DNA of 64,000 nucleotides from Sneathia vaginalis (GTDB lineage Bacteria; Fusobacteriota; Fusobacteriia; Fusobacteriales; Leptotrichiaceae): NCBI RefSeq assembly GCF_000973085.1, contig NZ_CP011280.1, positions 62,001 to 126,000 of the forward strand, read 5' to 3'. Shown piece by piece: positions 36,331 to 47,072 of this stretch (position 1 is its first letter; each line of letters starts with the position of its first letter). The notes under the pieces were generated by a model. It saw only the letters and a program-made list of their open reading frames with translations, ran no database searches and was not told where the DNA came from. The position numbers and the translations under genes were made by a program.

Positions 36331-38197
36331 TTTCTTCCTCCAAGTCTAGTGAATATTTTTGCCATTCTTCCATTAATGTATCTTCTTTTTTACTTAAGTC
36401 ATCTAATTCATTTTGTAAGTTTACTAACTTTTCAATATCTTTAGCTACATCAGGTAAAAACATCGCCTTATTTATCTCACTTTTTCTTTTTCCTATTTTT
36501 TCTAATTCTTCTTCGGTAGAACTTATTAATCGTTTAAGTTTAGATATCTTCTTACTTTTTTCTTTTTGCAAGATATATTCATTTTTTGTATCCTTTTCTT
36601 TTTCTATAACAGTCTTTTTCTTTATGCTTTCCTTGTAATCGTTGTAATTACCTTTAAATTTTGTAAGACCATTTTCATCTAATACATAGATGGTGTTACA
36701 TACCGAATCTAAAAAGTGTCTATTGTGCGATACTACGACCAATGTTCCTTGAAAATCGCTTAGGGCCTGTTCTAGTATTTCTATAGAATAAATATCAAGG
36801 TGATTAGTAGGTTCGTCTAATAAAAGAAAGTTAGGATGCTTTTGTATTAGTTTAATGAATGAAACACGTACTTTTTCTCCACCAGAAAGATCCTTTATTC
36901 TTTTATCTACATCTTCGTCTTTAAAAAGAAAGCTAGCAGCCATACTTCTTAAATATTCTTGTGTGTAGTTAATATTTGTGTTAATTTCTTGCAAAATGGT
37001 GTTGTCAGGGTAAAGGTCATCAACATTTTGATCAAAGTATCCCATTACAGCATTTTGTGCTATTTTAATACTACCACTATCAAGGGACAACTTATTAGCT
37101 ATCAACTTTAAAAGTGTAGACTTTCCACAACCATTTTTACCTATTATACCTATTCTTTCTCCCTTATACACCTTAAGACATATATCCTTTAGTAGTGTCT
37201 TGTTATCAAAATTTTTGCAGACATCTTCTAAGGTTAGTACAGAATCAGATGTTGTATTCTTTATTTCAAATTTAAGTTTCATCTTTGGTGGTGTGTAGTC
37301 AGGGTTATCATGAACTAATAGGTGAGATAAAAGCTTTTGTTTTCCACGAGCTTGCTTTGCCATACGACCAGCTCTGTTTCTTTCTATGTACTCATTTAAT
37401 TTTTTTATTCTATCTTGTTGCTTTTCGTATTCTTTGATTTCACCCTTTAGTATCATTTCTTTTTGTATCATGAAACTTGAGAAATTACCTGAATATTCAT
37501 GTAATTTCATATTTTCAATTTCAAATATTTTGTTACAAACATTGTCTAAAAAGACTCTGTCGTGTGATACAAGTAGAAAGGCCTTGTTATACTTTTTTAA
37601 AAATTCTTCAAGCCATTCTATAGATGCTAAATCAAGGTGGTTTGTAGGTTCGTCTAATATTAGTAAATCAGGCTTTTGTAAAAGCAGTTTTGCAAGACTA
37701 ACTCTTGTTTTTTCTCCTCCAGATAGTTTACAGATAAGACTATCTTTTAAATTTGTTAAATCAAGCCCGTTTATAACCTGATTTAAAAGATAATCAATGC
37801 TGTAACCGTCATTAGCATTAAAGATATTGTATAATTTATCTAATTCATCTTTTAATTTAGGGTTGGTTGCTAGTTCTAAATTCATCTTCTCTATTTTCCT
37901 ATACACCTTATGTAGTTCACTAAATACTGTATCTAATTCTTCAAATACGGTATTATTCTCGTCACTAAAATGGTGCACTTGTGAAATGTACCCTATATTA
38001 ATATTCTTATCTACAAATACAGTACCACTATTAATACCTTCTTTTGAGAGTATAATATTGATTATTGTAGACTTACCAACACCGTTTAGCCCTATAAGGC
38101 CAATTCTATCGCTTGAATTTATACTAAAAGATACATCTTTTAGTATTTGCTTATCCAAAAAACTCTTGTAAACATTATTGAATTGTATAAATGCCAT
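36320..38197 (-). CDS. ABC-F family ATPase
   Basis: Two ATP-binding cassettes in one chain without membrane segments. Walker A sequences are GLNGVGKST and GKNGCGKST; LSGGE signatures with LDEPTNHLD occur in both halves. The interdomain linker (about residues 235-310) is basic and probably reaches the ribosome. ABC-F proteins act on translating ribosomes (translation factor or antibiotic protection types); the subtype cannot be fixed. A coiled-coil C-terminal extension is visible (KKISKLKRLISSTEEELEKI). The ATG at 38197 is preferred (AAGGAAAG upstream) over the ATG at 38215. Confidence 0.9.
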   Translation of the reverse strand: MAFIQFNNVYKSFLDKQILKDVSFSINSSDRIGLIGLNGVGKSTIINIILSKEGINSGTVFVDKNINIGYISQVHHFSDENNTVFEELDTVFSELHKVYRKIEKMNLELATNPKLKDELDKLYNIFNANDGYSIDYLLNQVINGLDLTNLKDSLICKLSGGEKTRVSLAKLLLQKPDLLILDEPTNHLDLASIEWLEEFLKKYNKAFLLVSHDRVFLDNVCNKIFEIENMKLHEYSGNFSSFMIQKEMILKGEIKEYEKQQDRIKKLNEYIERNRAGRMAKQARGKQKLLSHLLVHDNPDYTPPKMKLKFEIKNTTSDSVLTLEDVCKNFDNKTLLKDICLKVYKGERIGIIGKNGCGKSTLLKLIANKLSLDSGSIKIAQNAVMGYFDQNVDDLYPDNTILQEINTNINYTQEYLRSMAASFLFKDEDVDKRIKDLSGGEKVRVSFIKLIQKHPNFLLLDEPTNHLDIYSIEILEQALSDFQGTLVVVSHNRHFLDSVCNTIYVLDENGLTKFKGNYNDYKESIKKKTVIEKEKDTKNEYILQKEKSKKISKLKRLISSTEEELEKIGKRKSEINKAMFLPDVAKDIEKLVNLQNELDDLSKKEDTLMEEWQKYSLDLEEENEI

Positions 38198-38454
38198 AAA
38201 ACTTTCCTTTTTCATTTGATAGCCTATTATACCATAAATTAATTATTTCGATTAGACTAAAAAAAGTTTAATAAAAAAGAGAATAAAAAAATATTTTTTG
38301 GAAAATAAATTGAATAAAGTTATTTTACTTTTAAATTAGGTCTTTTTTTTAGCAGATAAAAACATAATGAAAGAAAATATTTAAAATTAAGTATTGATTA
38401 CAAAAATATATATCTATGGTATATTATTCCTAATTCTATACGTTCGGAGGTTTT

Positions 38455-40245
38455 ATGAAAAAAAATTCTTTAATTCTAATTACAATTTTAGCAACAACAT
38501 TTCAGTCGTATGCTAAAAATTATCCTTTAAATTTAAGTATCGTTCATATGAATGACACACATTCACATTTTGAACCAGAAACAGTTAAGTTTACAATAAA
38601 CGGTAAACCTACATCAGTAAAAATAGGGGGATTTCCTGAAGTTATACACGAATTGAATGAATACAGAAAATCATTGCCTAAAAATAGACAACCACTAGTT
38701 TTACACGCTGGTGATGCATTGAATGGTACTTTGTATTACACACTATTTAAAGGTGTTTCTGATGCAAAAATGATAAATGCAGCTAAGTTTGATTATCTAA
38801 CATTAGGTAATCATGAGTTTGATTCAGGAGATAAAGGTTTAAAAATATTTTTAGATAACCTAAAAGTACCAGTCCTATCTTCTAATGTTATACCCAACAA
38901 AAAAAGTATCCTATACGGTTACTGGAAACCTTATGCTATTAAAAAGATTCGTGGTGAAAAAGTTGGGATAATAGGGCTAGAGTTTGCAGAAAAGACTAGA
39001 GAATCTTCAAGTCCAGGTAAGGATATTAAGATAATAGATGAAGTGCAAGCAGTTCAAAAGTATATAAATATTTTGAAGAAAAAAGGGGTTAATAAGATAA
39101 TACTTCTATCACATGCTGGTGTAAAAGGTAATACACGTGTTGCTAAAAACACAAAGGGATTAGATGTAATAATATCAGGTGACTCACACTTCCTTTTCGG
39201 AAATGATGAAATGAGAAAGTTTAAATTACCTGTAATATCAGAATATCCAACAAAGGTAATGAGTTTAAGCAATGAACCTGTGTATATAGTAGAAGGATGG
39301 GAGTATACTAAGCTATTAGGTAGATTGGATATAAAGTTCAGTAAATCTGGTATAGTAAAGAGTATTAAAGGTAATCCTGTAATTGTGTACCATGAAGATT
39401 CTAGTTTTGAGAGAAAAGATGAAAATGGTAAAAAATACATTCCTAAAGGTAAGGAAAGAGAAGAAATATTAGAAACATTAAAGAATACAAAGACATTTAA
39501 GTTAGCAAAACCAGATAAGAAAGCTAAGAAAATATTTGATAAATATTACAAGCTAAAAAAACAACTTGGTGACCAAGTTATAGGTGAGCTAACAGGAGAC
39601 GTAATGCCAGGAGGTTCTGAACATAGAATTCCTCATAAGAATAATCCTAAAGGATCTATTGCAACTAGATTTGTTGCAGAAACTATGTTAACACAAATGA
39701 GAAGCTTTGGTGAAAATTCTAAGGTAGACTTTGCTATACAAAATTCAGGTGGTGTAAGACAAAATATTAATACAGGTAAATGGACATACAATGATGCGTA
39801 TAACTTATTACCATTTGGTAACACATTATACCTATTAAATATGAAGGGATCACAAGTTAAAAATGTGATAGAAGAAGCTCTAGACTATGGTTTAGGTGGT
39901 GGATCAACAGGTTCATTCCCTTATGGTGCTGGATTGCGTTATGAAGCAAATCAATACAAGGACAAAAATGGTAAGAGAATAGTTAAAATTGAAGTTGAAA
40001 ATGCTAAAACTGGTAAGTTTGAAGACTTGCAAGATGATAAGGATTATGTAGTTGTAACAAACGGATATATCGCAAAAGGTAAAGATGGTTACAAGACATT
40101 TGGTAAGATACAAGGAAAAGATACCTTCATACCTGATGCACAAAGCTTTATTAAATTCTTACAAATGCACAAGAACTTTAAAACATATACAGATTCTAAT
40201 GTAATATTCCATTTTGATGAAAATAATGAAGTTAAGACAAAATAA
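38455..40245 (+). CDS. Exported bifunctional metallophosphatase / 5'-nucleotidase (UshA-like)
   Basis: 596 residues. Signal peptide MKKNSLILITILATTFQSYA, then the two-metal phosphoesterase domain (IVHMNDTHSHFEPE, LHAGDALNGTLYY, LTLGNHEFDSGD, ILLSHAGVKG, ISGDSH) and the C-terminal 5'-nucleotidase domain (QNSGGVRQNI, LPFGNTLYLLNMKG, VVTNGYIAKGKDGY). It hydrolyses nucleotides in the periplasm or at the surface for nucleoside salvage. RBS GGAGG precedes the ATG; a weak promoter with TGGTATATT lies about 40 bases upstream. Confidence 0.92.
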   Translation: MKKNSLILITILATTFQSYAKNYPLNLSIVHMNDTHSHFEPETVKFTINGKPTSVKIGGFPEVIHELNEYRKSLPKNRQPLVLHAGDALNGTLYYTLFKGVSDAKMINAAKFDYLTLGNHEFDSGDKGLKIFLDNLKVPVLSSNVIPNKKSILYGYWKPYAIKKIRGEKVGIIGLEFAEKTRESSSPGKDIKIIDEVQAVQKYINILKKKGVNKIILLSHAGVKGNTRVAKNTKGLDVIISGDSHFLFGNDEMRKFKLPVISEYPTKVMSLSNEPVYIVEGWEYTKLLGRLDIKFSKSGIVKSIKGNPVIVYHEDSSFERKDENGKKYIPKGKEREEILETLKNTKTFKLAKPDKKAKKIFDKYYKLKKQLGDQVIGELTGDVMPGGSEHRIPHKNNPKGSIATRFVAETMLTQMRSFGENSKVDFAIQNSGGVRQNINTGKWTYNDAYNLLPFGNTLYLLNMKGSQVKNVIEEALDYGLGGGSTGSFPYGAGLRYEANQYKDKNGKRIVKIEVENAKTGKFEDLQDDKDYVVVTNGYIAKGKDGYKTFGKIQGKDTFIPDAQSFIKFLQMHKNFKTYTDSNVIFHFDENNEVKTK

Positions 40246-40268
40246 GAGAGTGTGGTTACACACTCTCT
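40245..40268 (+). terminator. Terminator of the 5'-nucleotidase gene
   Basis: GAGAGTGTG pairs perfectly with CACACTCTC around GTTA; the T tail is short and interrupted by C. Confidence 0.75.
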
Positions 40269-40273
40269 TCTCA

Positions 40274-40308
40274 CTTTCAAAACTTTAATTTTTTTTAACT
40301 TTTGAAAG
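40274..40308. repeat. Hairpin similar to the autotransporter terminator
   Basis: CTTTCAAAA pairs with TTTTGAAAG around a T-rich loop. The same sequence, extended, forms the terminator at 40346-40398, so this may be a duplicated terminator. It has no T tail on either strand. Confidence 0.5.
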
Positions 40309-40345
40309 CGGTATATAATAAGAAGTGTATTAAAAATTGAGTTTA

Positions 40346-40398
40346 TTAAAAAAAATCCACTTTCAAAACTTTAAAATTTTTCATCTTTTGAAAGTGGA
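40346..40398 (-). terminator. Terminator of the autotransporter gene
   Basis: TCCACTTTCAAAA pairs perfectly with TTTTGAAAGTGGA (13 bp); on the minus strand eight T follow. Confidence 0.85.
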
Positions 40399-40410
40399 AT
40401 TTAAAAATTG

Positions 40411-42213
40411 TTAGAATACTACACCTAAATTAAATTTAAATTTATTTGATAGTTTATTTCCGAATTCTTTTTCTAAGCTGTATTGTAAATATGCTTTATC
40501 CCTTATACTATATTCACCACCTATTCCTAGATTGAACCAAGTATCTTTGTTGCTTAATTTTACAGTAGCTTCATCACGTGGATCAGTAAACTTGTATTTT
40601 GCATCGCCTAAAAATTCTCTAAGTGCACTAGCTTTTATATATTGCCCTTTATACATTAATTTTAGTCCTAATTCACCTATTAATGAATCTATTTTATCAG
40701 ATTTAACACTAATGTATGTATTAGGAATTTTAAATTCTTGTCCTTTAGATGTGCTATATGTTAGTGAACCTTCAGGTACTAGTGAAAAGCTGTTATTTAA
40801 TTTAAATTCTTTGCTATATTTACCTTTTATACCTAAATCTAAAGTATTATACTTCAAAAATTTAGTATTTCCACTTACAAAAGAAACTTTAGGGATTAAT
40901 TCAAATGTACCTATTTTACTTGTATTATTTAAATATCCTAGGATACTTGTTGATTTAGCTTTATCATTACTAAAGTTCATTCTATGTGCAAGTGATAAAC
41001 CTACTAAAGTATTGTTGATTTTATAATTGTATCCAACTTGCATGGTGTTGTATAAGCCATTATCTAGTCCCAAAGTAGATTTTAACCACATACCTTTTCT
41101 TGAAGGTATATTGTATTCATCTAAACCATCTCTATGTAATTTATACAATGAATTTGAATCATTACATATATCATTTATTATTGGGTTGTATAGAACTTTT
41201 AAGCCAGATATAAAGTGCGAGATAAAGAAAGGTTCATAGGTTATTATATTATTTCCATAACTAATTCCTACACCTATAAGTTTCATCATAAAATTGTTCT
41301 TTTTATCTTCTGAAATAGAACTTAGATTATTGTTATCTACTGCATTTTTAATATCGTTATCAATTACTAGGTCATATAAATAATTATATTCACTACTGCC
41401 ACCATTTCCGTCAGGGTCGACATTTTTTTTAATTAATTTAACGGTTTTGTATATAACATCGTCTTTTTCTTTTGGTGACAAATCAAATACATTAAATTTT
41501 TTTATTATTGGTGCATATGATTTAATATACATTGGATTAATTTCATCTTTTGAAAGATATTGTATGTTGTTTTTTAAAGTAGAAAAAGAAAATGGTATTA
41601 AGTCTGTATGTTTATCTACTAAATAAAATTGTTTTAGATCTTTAATACTTTCATCACTTAATTCTAAGTAAAGTTTAGTGTTAGTGTTTTTTAAGGCCAT
41701 AATAGTAATAAAGTCTGTTCCTTTTTTACTAATAAAATCCATAAGTGTGGAGCTAGAAGTAAGTCCGTGAATTCCTGGACATAATCCAAGACTTGTTATT
41801 TCACTTGATTTACTAGATACATTTATTTTAAATGTAATCCCATCACCACTAATATTATTAACGCCTTCTTCATATTCATCTATTCCTAATAAAATTCCAC
41901 CATTATCTGTTATGTGTTTGATTTCTATTTTACCATTATTTGAATTTAAACTACTGATCTCTACAAGAGACGGATATGTAATACTACAATTTGGATCGTA
42001 ATAATTAGTCTTCACAATGAAGTTCATTTTAGAGTTTGGAGCAAGATTTACAACATTATAAAATGAGAAATGGTTACCATTATCGTCATATATATTAGGA
42101 TCTAAGATGAAATCATTTTGTTGGTTTTCTTTAAGTGAATACTCATCACGAAATTCATATGCAAAAGCAAAAAAACCTAACAAAATCGAATAAAAAATAA
42201 TTAATTTTTTCAC
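40411..42213 (-). CDS. Autotransporter (type Va secretion) protein
   Basis: About 600 residues. A GTG at 42213 is preferred (MKKLIIFYSILLGFFAFA signal peptide, GAGGTG upstream). A ~340-residue passenger without repeats follows, then a C-terminal barrel beginning around KGMWLKSTLGLDNG with regular amphipathic strands (VGYNYKINNTLVGLSLAHR, GTFELIPKVSFVSG) and ending in Phe (KFNLGVVF), as expected for BAM-inserted autotransporter domains. The passenger function is unknown; a GNGG stretch precedes a likely linker. Surface-exposed or released protein. Confidence 0.8.
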   Translation of the reverse strand: MKKLIIFYSILLGFFAFAYEFRDEYSLKENQQNDFILDPNIYDDNGNHFSFYNVVNLAPNSKMNFIVKTNYYDPNCSITYPSLVEISSLNSNNGKIEIKHITDNGGILLGIDEYEEGVNNISGDGITFKINVSSKSSEITSLGLCPGIHGLTSSSTLMDFISKKGTDFITIMALKNTNTKLYLELSDESIKDLKQFYLVDKHTDLIPFSFSTLKNNIQYLSKDEINPMYIKSYAPIIKKFNVFDLSPKEKDDVIYKTVKLIKKNVDPDGNGGSSEYNYLYDLVIDNDIKNAVDNNNLSSISEDKKNNFMMKLIGVGISYGNNIITYEPFFISHFISGLKVLYNPIINDICNDSNSLYKLHRDGLDEYNIPSRKGMWLKSTLGLDNGLYNTMQVGYNYKINNTLVGLSLAHRMNFSNDKAKSTSILGYLNNTSKIGTFELIPKVSFVSGNTKFLKYNTLDLGIKGKYSKEFKLNNSFSLVPEGSLTYSTSKGQEFKIPNTYISVKSDKIDSLIGELGLKLMYKGQYIKASALREFLGDAKYKFTDPRDEATVKLSNKDTWFNLGIGGEYSIRDKAYLQYSLEKEFGNKLSNKFKFNLGVVF

Positions 42214-42222
42214 ACAAATCAC

Positions 42223-42547
42223 CTCTTACCCGTATTTTACTACTTTAATAGTTTATTGCAAGAAGAAAATGAAAAAAAATTAGAAGTTATTCCACACTTG
42301 TAGATTTTTTTTCGATTTTTTGAAAAAACTTTTATAAAAAACTTTTTTTGCTATTATTAGAAATAAATTGATAGAACTTAAAGATACAAGTCTAATAAAG
42401 GTAATAACAGGTTAAATGGAGTTTTATTAATTTTGTAAGCTAAGATTACTTTCAAAAGCATATCCTAAAAGTTTTTTCAGTTTTTTGAAAAAACTTGAAA
42501 AAAAACTTTTTTTTTGCTATTATTAGAAAAAAGAAGGGTAAAAAAAC
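42223..42547 (+). repeat. Gene-free stretch with a duplicated promoter and gene-start relic
   Basis: It contains TTTTTTGAAAAAACTTTTAT and GCTATTATTAG (42315-42360), followed by ATAGAACTTAAAGATACAAG continuing to ATAACAGGTT (to ~42414). The same blocks occur at 42480-42524 and 42579-42625, where they are the promoter and codons 11-26 of the ATPase gene. The left copy has lost the RBS and start codon in between (about 45 bases). It is the stump of a tandem duplication. Confidence 0.8.
42495..42523 (+). promoter_or_regulatory. Promoter of the AAA_14 ATPase gene with a T9 spacer
   Basis: TTGAAA (42495-42500), 17-bp spacer containing nine T (42507-42515), TATTAT (42518-42523). The relic copy upstream has seven T at the same place. 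RBS AGAAGGG is 8-9 bases before the ATG. Confidence 0.6.
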
Positions 42548-43840
42548 ATGAAGAAAAGAGATACTTATTTAAATAAACTTATAGAATTTAAAGATACAAG
42601 TCTAATAAAGGTAATAACAGGTTTAAGAAGAACAGGTAAATCTAGCTTGTTAAAACTTATGGTTATGTACTTAAAAAAACAGGGTATAAAAAGTGATAGA
42701 ATTATAGAAATGAATTTTGAAAGTTATAGATTTTCTAAAATGAATTGCGATGATATGTATGAATATGTGAATAAAAAGGTTAATAATAGCGATGAAAAAA
42801 TATATATCTTTTTAGATGAAATACAAAAAGTTCAAAACTGGGAAGAAGTAGTGAATGCTTTTAGAGTTGATTTTAATTCAGATATATATATTACAGGATC
42901 TAATGCATATTTACTTTCTTCTGAATACGCAACATATCTTTCTGGAAGATATGTTGAAATTAAAATGCTTCCTTTATCGTTTAAAGAATTTTTGTACTTT
43001 AATAATTATAAAGTAGAAAAAGAAATTAACGCTTTAGGGAATGATAAATTTGAGATATTTGATTACAAAGGGTTAAAAGTAGAAATAAAAGAGGCTTTTG
43101 AATATTATTTACATTTTGGGGCTATGCCACAGATAGCAGAATTAGGTTTGGAACAAGAAAAGGTATTATTGTTGTTTGATGGCATTTATTCTACTGTTGT
43201 TGTTAAGGATATACTTGAAAGAGAAGCTATTAAAGGGCGTAATAAGGTTACAGATATGCTACTTTTGAAAAAGATTGTAATGTATTTAGCAGATAATATA
43301 GGGAATAATTTATCTACATCTAATGTAGCAAAAGTTTTAGCAAATGAAAAACTTGTAGATAGAAAAACAACGAGCGTAAATACAATACAGACGTATATAC
43401 AAAGTTTACTAGAAGCATATATGTTCTATGAAATTAAAAGATTTGATATTAAAGGAAAACAGTATTTAAAAACTTTAGGAAAGTATTATATAGTAGATTT
43501 AGGACTTAGAAATTATCTTTTAGGATTTAGAAATAGAGATAGTGGGCATATTATTGAGAATATAGTATATTTTGAGCTTTTAAGAAGAGGTTATGATGTT
43601 GCTATAGGTAAAGTAGGAGATTTAGAAATAGACTTTATAGCAACCAAAGTGAATAGTAAGGTATATGTACAAGTTACAGAAAGCATGCTAGAAGAAAGCA
43701 CAAGAGAAAGAGAAATTAAGCCATTAAAAAAGATAGATGATAATTATGAGAAAATAATACTTACACTTAATTGTGGACTTGAAAAAGACTATGATGGAAT
43801 TAAAGTGTATAATTTGATAGAATGGTTATTGGGAGAATAA
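42548..43840 (+). CDS. AAA_14 / DUF4143 ATPase
   Basis: 430 residues. P-loop GLRRTGKSS (Lys31), Walker B IYIFLDEIQ (Asp90-Glu91), sensor ITGSNAYLLS and LSGRYVEIKMLPLSFKEF. The C-terminal DUF4143 part has a nuclease-like core (HIIENIVYFELLRRGYDV, EIDFIA and VQVTESM). Such proteins are widespread, often in mobile or variable regions, and their cellular role is unclear. Full length. Confidence 0.88.
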   Translation: MKKRDTYLNKLIEFKDTSLIKVITGLRRTGKSSLLKLMVMYLKKQGIKSDRIIEMNFESYRFSKMNCDDMYEYVNKKVNNSDEKIYIFLDEIQKVQNWEEVVNAFRVDFNSDIYITGSNAYLLSSEYATYLSGRYVEIKMLPLSFKEFLYFNNYKVEKEINALGNDKFEIFDYKGLKVEIKEAFEYYLHFGAMPQIAELGLEQEKVLLLFDGIYSTVVVKDILEREAIKGRNKVTDMLLLKKIVMYLADNIGNNLSTSNVAKVLANEKLVDRKTTSVNTIQTYIQSLLEAYMFYEIKRFDIKGKQYLKTLGKYYIVDLGLRNYLLGFRNRDSGHIIENIVYFELLRRGYDVAIGKVGDLEIDFIATKVNSKVYVQVTESMLEESTREREIKPLKKIDDNYEKIILTLNCGLEKDYDGIKVYNLIEWLLGE

Positions 43841-43869
43841 AAAATATTTTAAAATACACCCCAAAATTA

Positions 43870-43898
43870 TTGACATTTAGCTAAAAATAGTATATTAT
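43870..43898 (+). promoter_or_regulatory. Promoter of the str operon
   Basis: TTGACA (43870-43875), 17-bp spacer, TATTAT (43893-43898), about 200 bases before rpsL. Confidence 0.8.
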
Positions 43899-43907
43899 TA
43901 GCAAGTA

Positions 43908-44086
43908 CAGAGCAGACGCTGTTCTGTTTTATAGTGTAAAAAATTATTGTTTAGTGAGTTAGCTAACCTTTAAGGAGGCTTGATTTTTACTACTTTTGTT
44001 AGAACGTCAAAAGTTTTAAAATATAGATTAATTAATTGTGAATGAACTTAACTAAGACCCAACAATAAAAAAAGAAGAAAGAGGAA
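43908..44086 (+). promoter_or_regulatory. Long structured leader of the str operon
   Basis: CAGAGCAG pairs with CTGTTCTG (43908-43927, TTTT after it) and ACTTTTG pairs with CAAAAGT further on (43992-44014, TTTTAAAA after it); both resemble attenuators. An AAGGAGG (43972) without a following gene hints at a short leader peptide or a decoy site. It could be the target of autogenous control by a ribosomal protein (inference). Confidence 0.5.
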
Positions 44087-44101
44087 ATGAGAGGAGGAAA
44101 C

Positions 44102-44473
44102 ATGCCTACAATTAATCAATTAGTTAGATTTGGTAGAAGCACTTCTGAAAAGAAGAAAAAATCACCTGCATTAAAGGCAAATCCACAAAAAAGAGGGGTT
44201 TGTGTAAGAGTTTATACTACAACACCTAAGAAACCTAACTCAGCTTTAAGAAAGGTAGCCAGAGTAAAACTTGTTAATGGAATAGAAGTTACAGCATATA
44301 TACCAGGTATAGGACACAACCTTCAAGAACACTCAATAGTGTTAATAAGAGGAGGAAGAACAAAAGACTTACCAGGGGTTAGATACAAAATAGTTAGAGG
44401 AGCTTTAGATACTGCTGGTGTAGTAAATAGAAAACAAGCAAGATCTAGATACGGAACTAAGAGACCTAAATAA
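44102..44473 (+). CDS. rpsL: 30S ribosomal protein S12
   Basis: [12 protein letters not shown] start with AGGAGG 5 bases upstream; the in-frame ATG at 44087 is too early. Conserved [13 protein letters not shown], the streptomycin-site KKPNSA and [13 protein letters not shown] are present. S12 sits at the decoding centre. First gene of the str operon. Confidence 0.98.
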   Translation: MPTINQLVRFGRSTSEKKKKSPALKANPQKRGVCVRVYTTTPKKPNSALRKVARVKLVNGIEVTAYIPGIGHNLQEHSIVLIRGGRTKDLPGVRYKIVRGALDTAGVVNRKQARSRYGTKRPK

Positions 44474-44476
44474 TAA

Positions 44477-44959
<483 letters not shown>

Positions 44960-44976
44960 TAGTAATAGGAGGATAA

Positions 44977-47055
44977 ATGGCAAGAAAAGTAGAGCTTAAA
45001 GATACTAGAAATATAGGGATAATGGCTCATATTGATGCTGGTAAGACTACTACTACTGAAAGAATTTTATTCTATACTGGAGTTAATCACAAAATAGGAG
45101 AAGTTCATGATGGAGCTGCTACTATGGACTATATGGAACAAGAACAAGAAAGAGGAATTACAATAACTTCAGCAGCGATTACTTGTTTCTGGAAAAAACA
45201 TAGAATAAATATCATTGATACACCAGGTCACGTTGACTTCACAGTTGAAGTTGAAAGATCATTAAGAGTATTAGATGGTGCAGTTGCAGTCTTTTCAGCA
45301 GTTGATGGAGTACAACCACAATCAGAAACAGTTTGGAGACAAGCTGATAAATATCACGTTCCAAGAATTGCATTCTTTAACAAAATGGATAGAACTGGTG
45401 CAAACTTTGAAATGTGTGTAGATGATATTAAGAAAAAATTAGGTGGAAATGGTATACCTATCCAATTACCTATAGGTGCAGAAGAACACTTTGAAGGTAT
45501 AATAGACTTAATCACTGAAAAAGAATACATTTTCCATGATGAAACAATGGGTGCAGATTACGAAATTAGAGACGTAAGACCTGAATTAAAAGATGCAGTT
45601 GAAGAAGCAAGACACAACTTAATAGAAGCTGTTGTTGAAACTGATGATGCATTAATGGAAAAATTCTTTGCAGATGAACCTATTAGTGAAGAAGAAATAA
45701 AGGTAGCCTTAAGAAAGGCAACAATAGATGGAATAGTAGTTCCTGTAACTTGCGGAACAGCGTTCAAGAATAAAGGAATTCAACCATTACTTGATGCAAT
45801 AGTTGCATATATGCCTTCTCCATTAGATATACCATCAATTGAAGGAATAAATCCTAAGACTGATGCAGAAGAAGTTAGACATCCATCTGATTCTGAAAAA
45901 TTCTCAGCATTAGCATTTAAGATAGTAACAGATCCATTCGTAGGAAGATTATCATTCTTTAGAGTTTATTCAGGTATGTTACAAAAAGGTTCATATGTTT
46001 TAAACTCAACAAAAGGTAAAAAAGAAAGAATGGGAAGATTACTTCTAATGCATGCTAATAAGAGAGAAGAATTAGAAGAAGTTTACACAGGAGATATAGC
46101 AGCAGCAGTTGGATTAAAAGATACAACTACTGGAGATACTCTATGTGATGAATCAGCACCAATTATATTAGAAAACATGGAATTCCCAGATCCAGTTATA
46201 TCAGTTGCAGTTGAACCAAAGACTAAAGCTGACCAAGAAAAGATGGGAACAGCATTATCTAAATTAGCTGAAGAAGACCCTACATTCGTTGTTACTGCAA
46301 ACCAAGAAACTGGGCAAACAGTAATATCAGGAATGGGAGAATTACACCTAGAAATTATAGTAGACAGAATGAAGAGAGAATTCAAGGTTGAAGCTAATGT
46401 AGGTAAACCACAAGTTGCATATAGAGAAACTATACTATCTAATTCAGATGTTGAAGAAAAATACATCAAACAATCAGGTGGTAGAGGACAATATGGACAC
46501 GTTAAGATTAAAGTTGAACCTAACAAAGATAAAGGTTATGAATTTATTAACGAAATTACTGGAGGGGTAATACCTAGAGAATACATACCAGCAGTTGATA
46601 AAGGTATACAAGAAGCATTACAAGCTGGGGTTGTAGCAGGATATCCAGTACAAGACGTTAAAGTTACTCTATATGATGGATCATACCACGAAGTCGATTC
46701 ATCAGAAATGGCATTCAAGATTGCAGGATCATTAGCTATTAAGAGTGCTTTAAAACAAGCACAACCTATCTTACTTGAACCAATATTCAAAGTTGAAGTT
46801 ACAACTCCTGAAGAATACATGGGAGACGTTATAGGTGACTTAAACTCAAGAAGAGGACAAGTATCAGGTATGAATGATAGAAATAACGCAAAAATAATAG
46901 ATGCACATGTACCATTATCAGAAATGTTTGGATATGCTACTGACTTAAGATCAAAAACTCAAGGAAGAGCATCTTATTCAATGGAATTTGAAAAATATGT
47001 ACAAGTTCCAAAGAACATATCTGATAAGGTAGTTGAAGAAAGACAAGGTAAATAA
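44977..47055 (+). CDS. fusA: Elongation factor G
   Basis: 692 residues. GTPase motifs [21 protein letters not shown]; domain [12 protein letters not shown] and C-terminal domain V present. It drives ribosomal translocation and recycling. RBS AGGAGG; overlaps nothing, 17 bases behind rpsG. Confidence 0.98.
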   Translation: MARKVELKDTRNIGIMAHIDAGKTTTTERILFYTGVNHKIGEVHDGAATMDYMEQEQERGITITSAAITCFWKKHRINIIDTPGHVDFTVEVERSLRVLDGAVAVFSAVDGVQPQSETVWRQADKYHVPRIAFFNKMDRTGANFEMCVDDIKKKLGGNGIPIQLPIGAEEHFEGIIDLITEKEYIFHDETMGADYEIRDVRPELKDAVEEARHNLIEAVVETDDALMEKFFADEPISEEEIKVALRKATIDGIVVPVTCGTAFKNKGIQPLLDAIVAYMPSPLDIPSIEGINPKTDAEEVRHPSDSEKFSALAFKIVTDPFVGRLSFFRVYSGMLQKGSYVLNSTKGKKERMGRLLLMHANKREELEEVYTGDIAAAVGLKDTTTGDTLCDESAPIILENMEFPDPVISVAVEPKTKADQEKMGTALSKLAEEDPTFVVTANQETGQTVISGMGELHLEIIVDRMKREFKVEANVGKPQVAYRETILSNSDVEEKYIKQSGGRGQYGHVKIKVEPNKDKGYEFINEITGGVIPREYIPAVDKGIQEALQAGVVAGYPVQDVKVTLYDGSYHEVDSSEMAFKIAGSLAIKSALKQAQPILLEPIFKVEVTTPEEYMGDVIGDLNSRRGQVSGMNDRNNAKIIDAHVPLSEMFGYATDLRSKTQGRASYSMEFEKYVQVPKNISDKVVEERQGK

Positions 47056-47072
47056 TTTAGGAGGAAAAGCAA

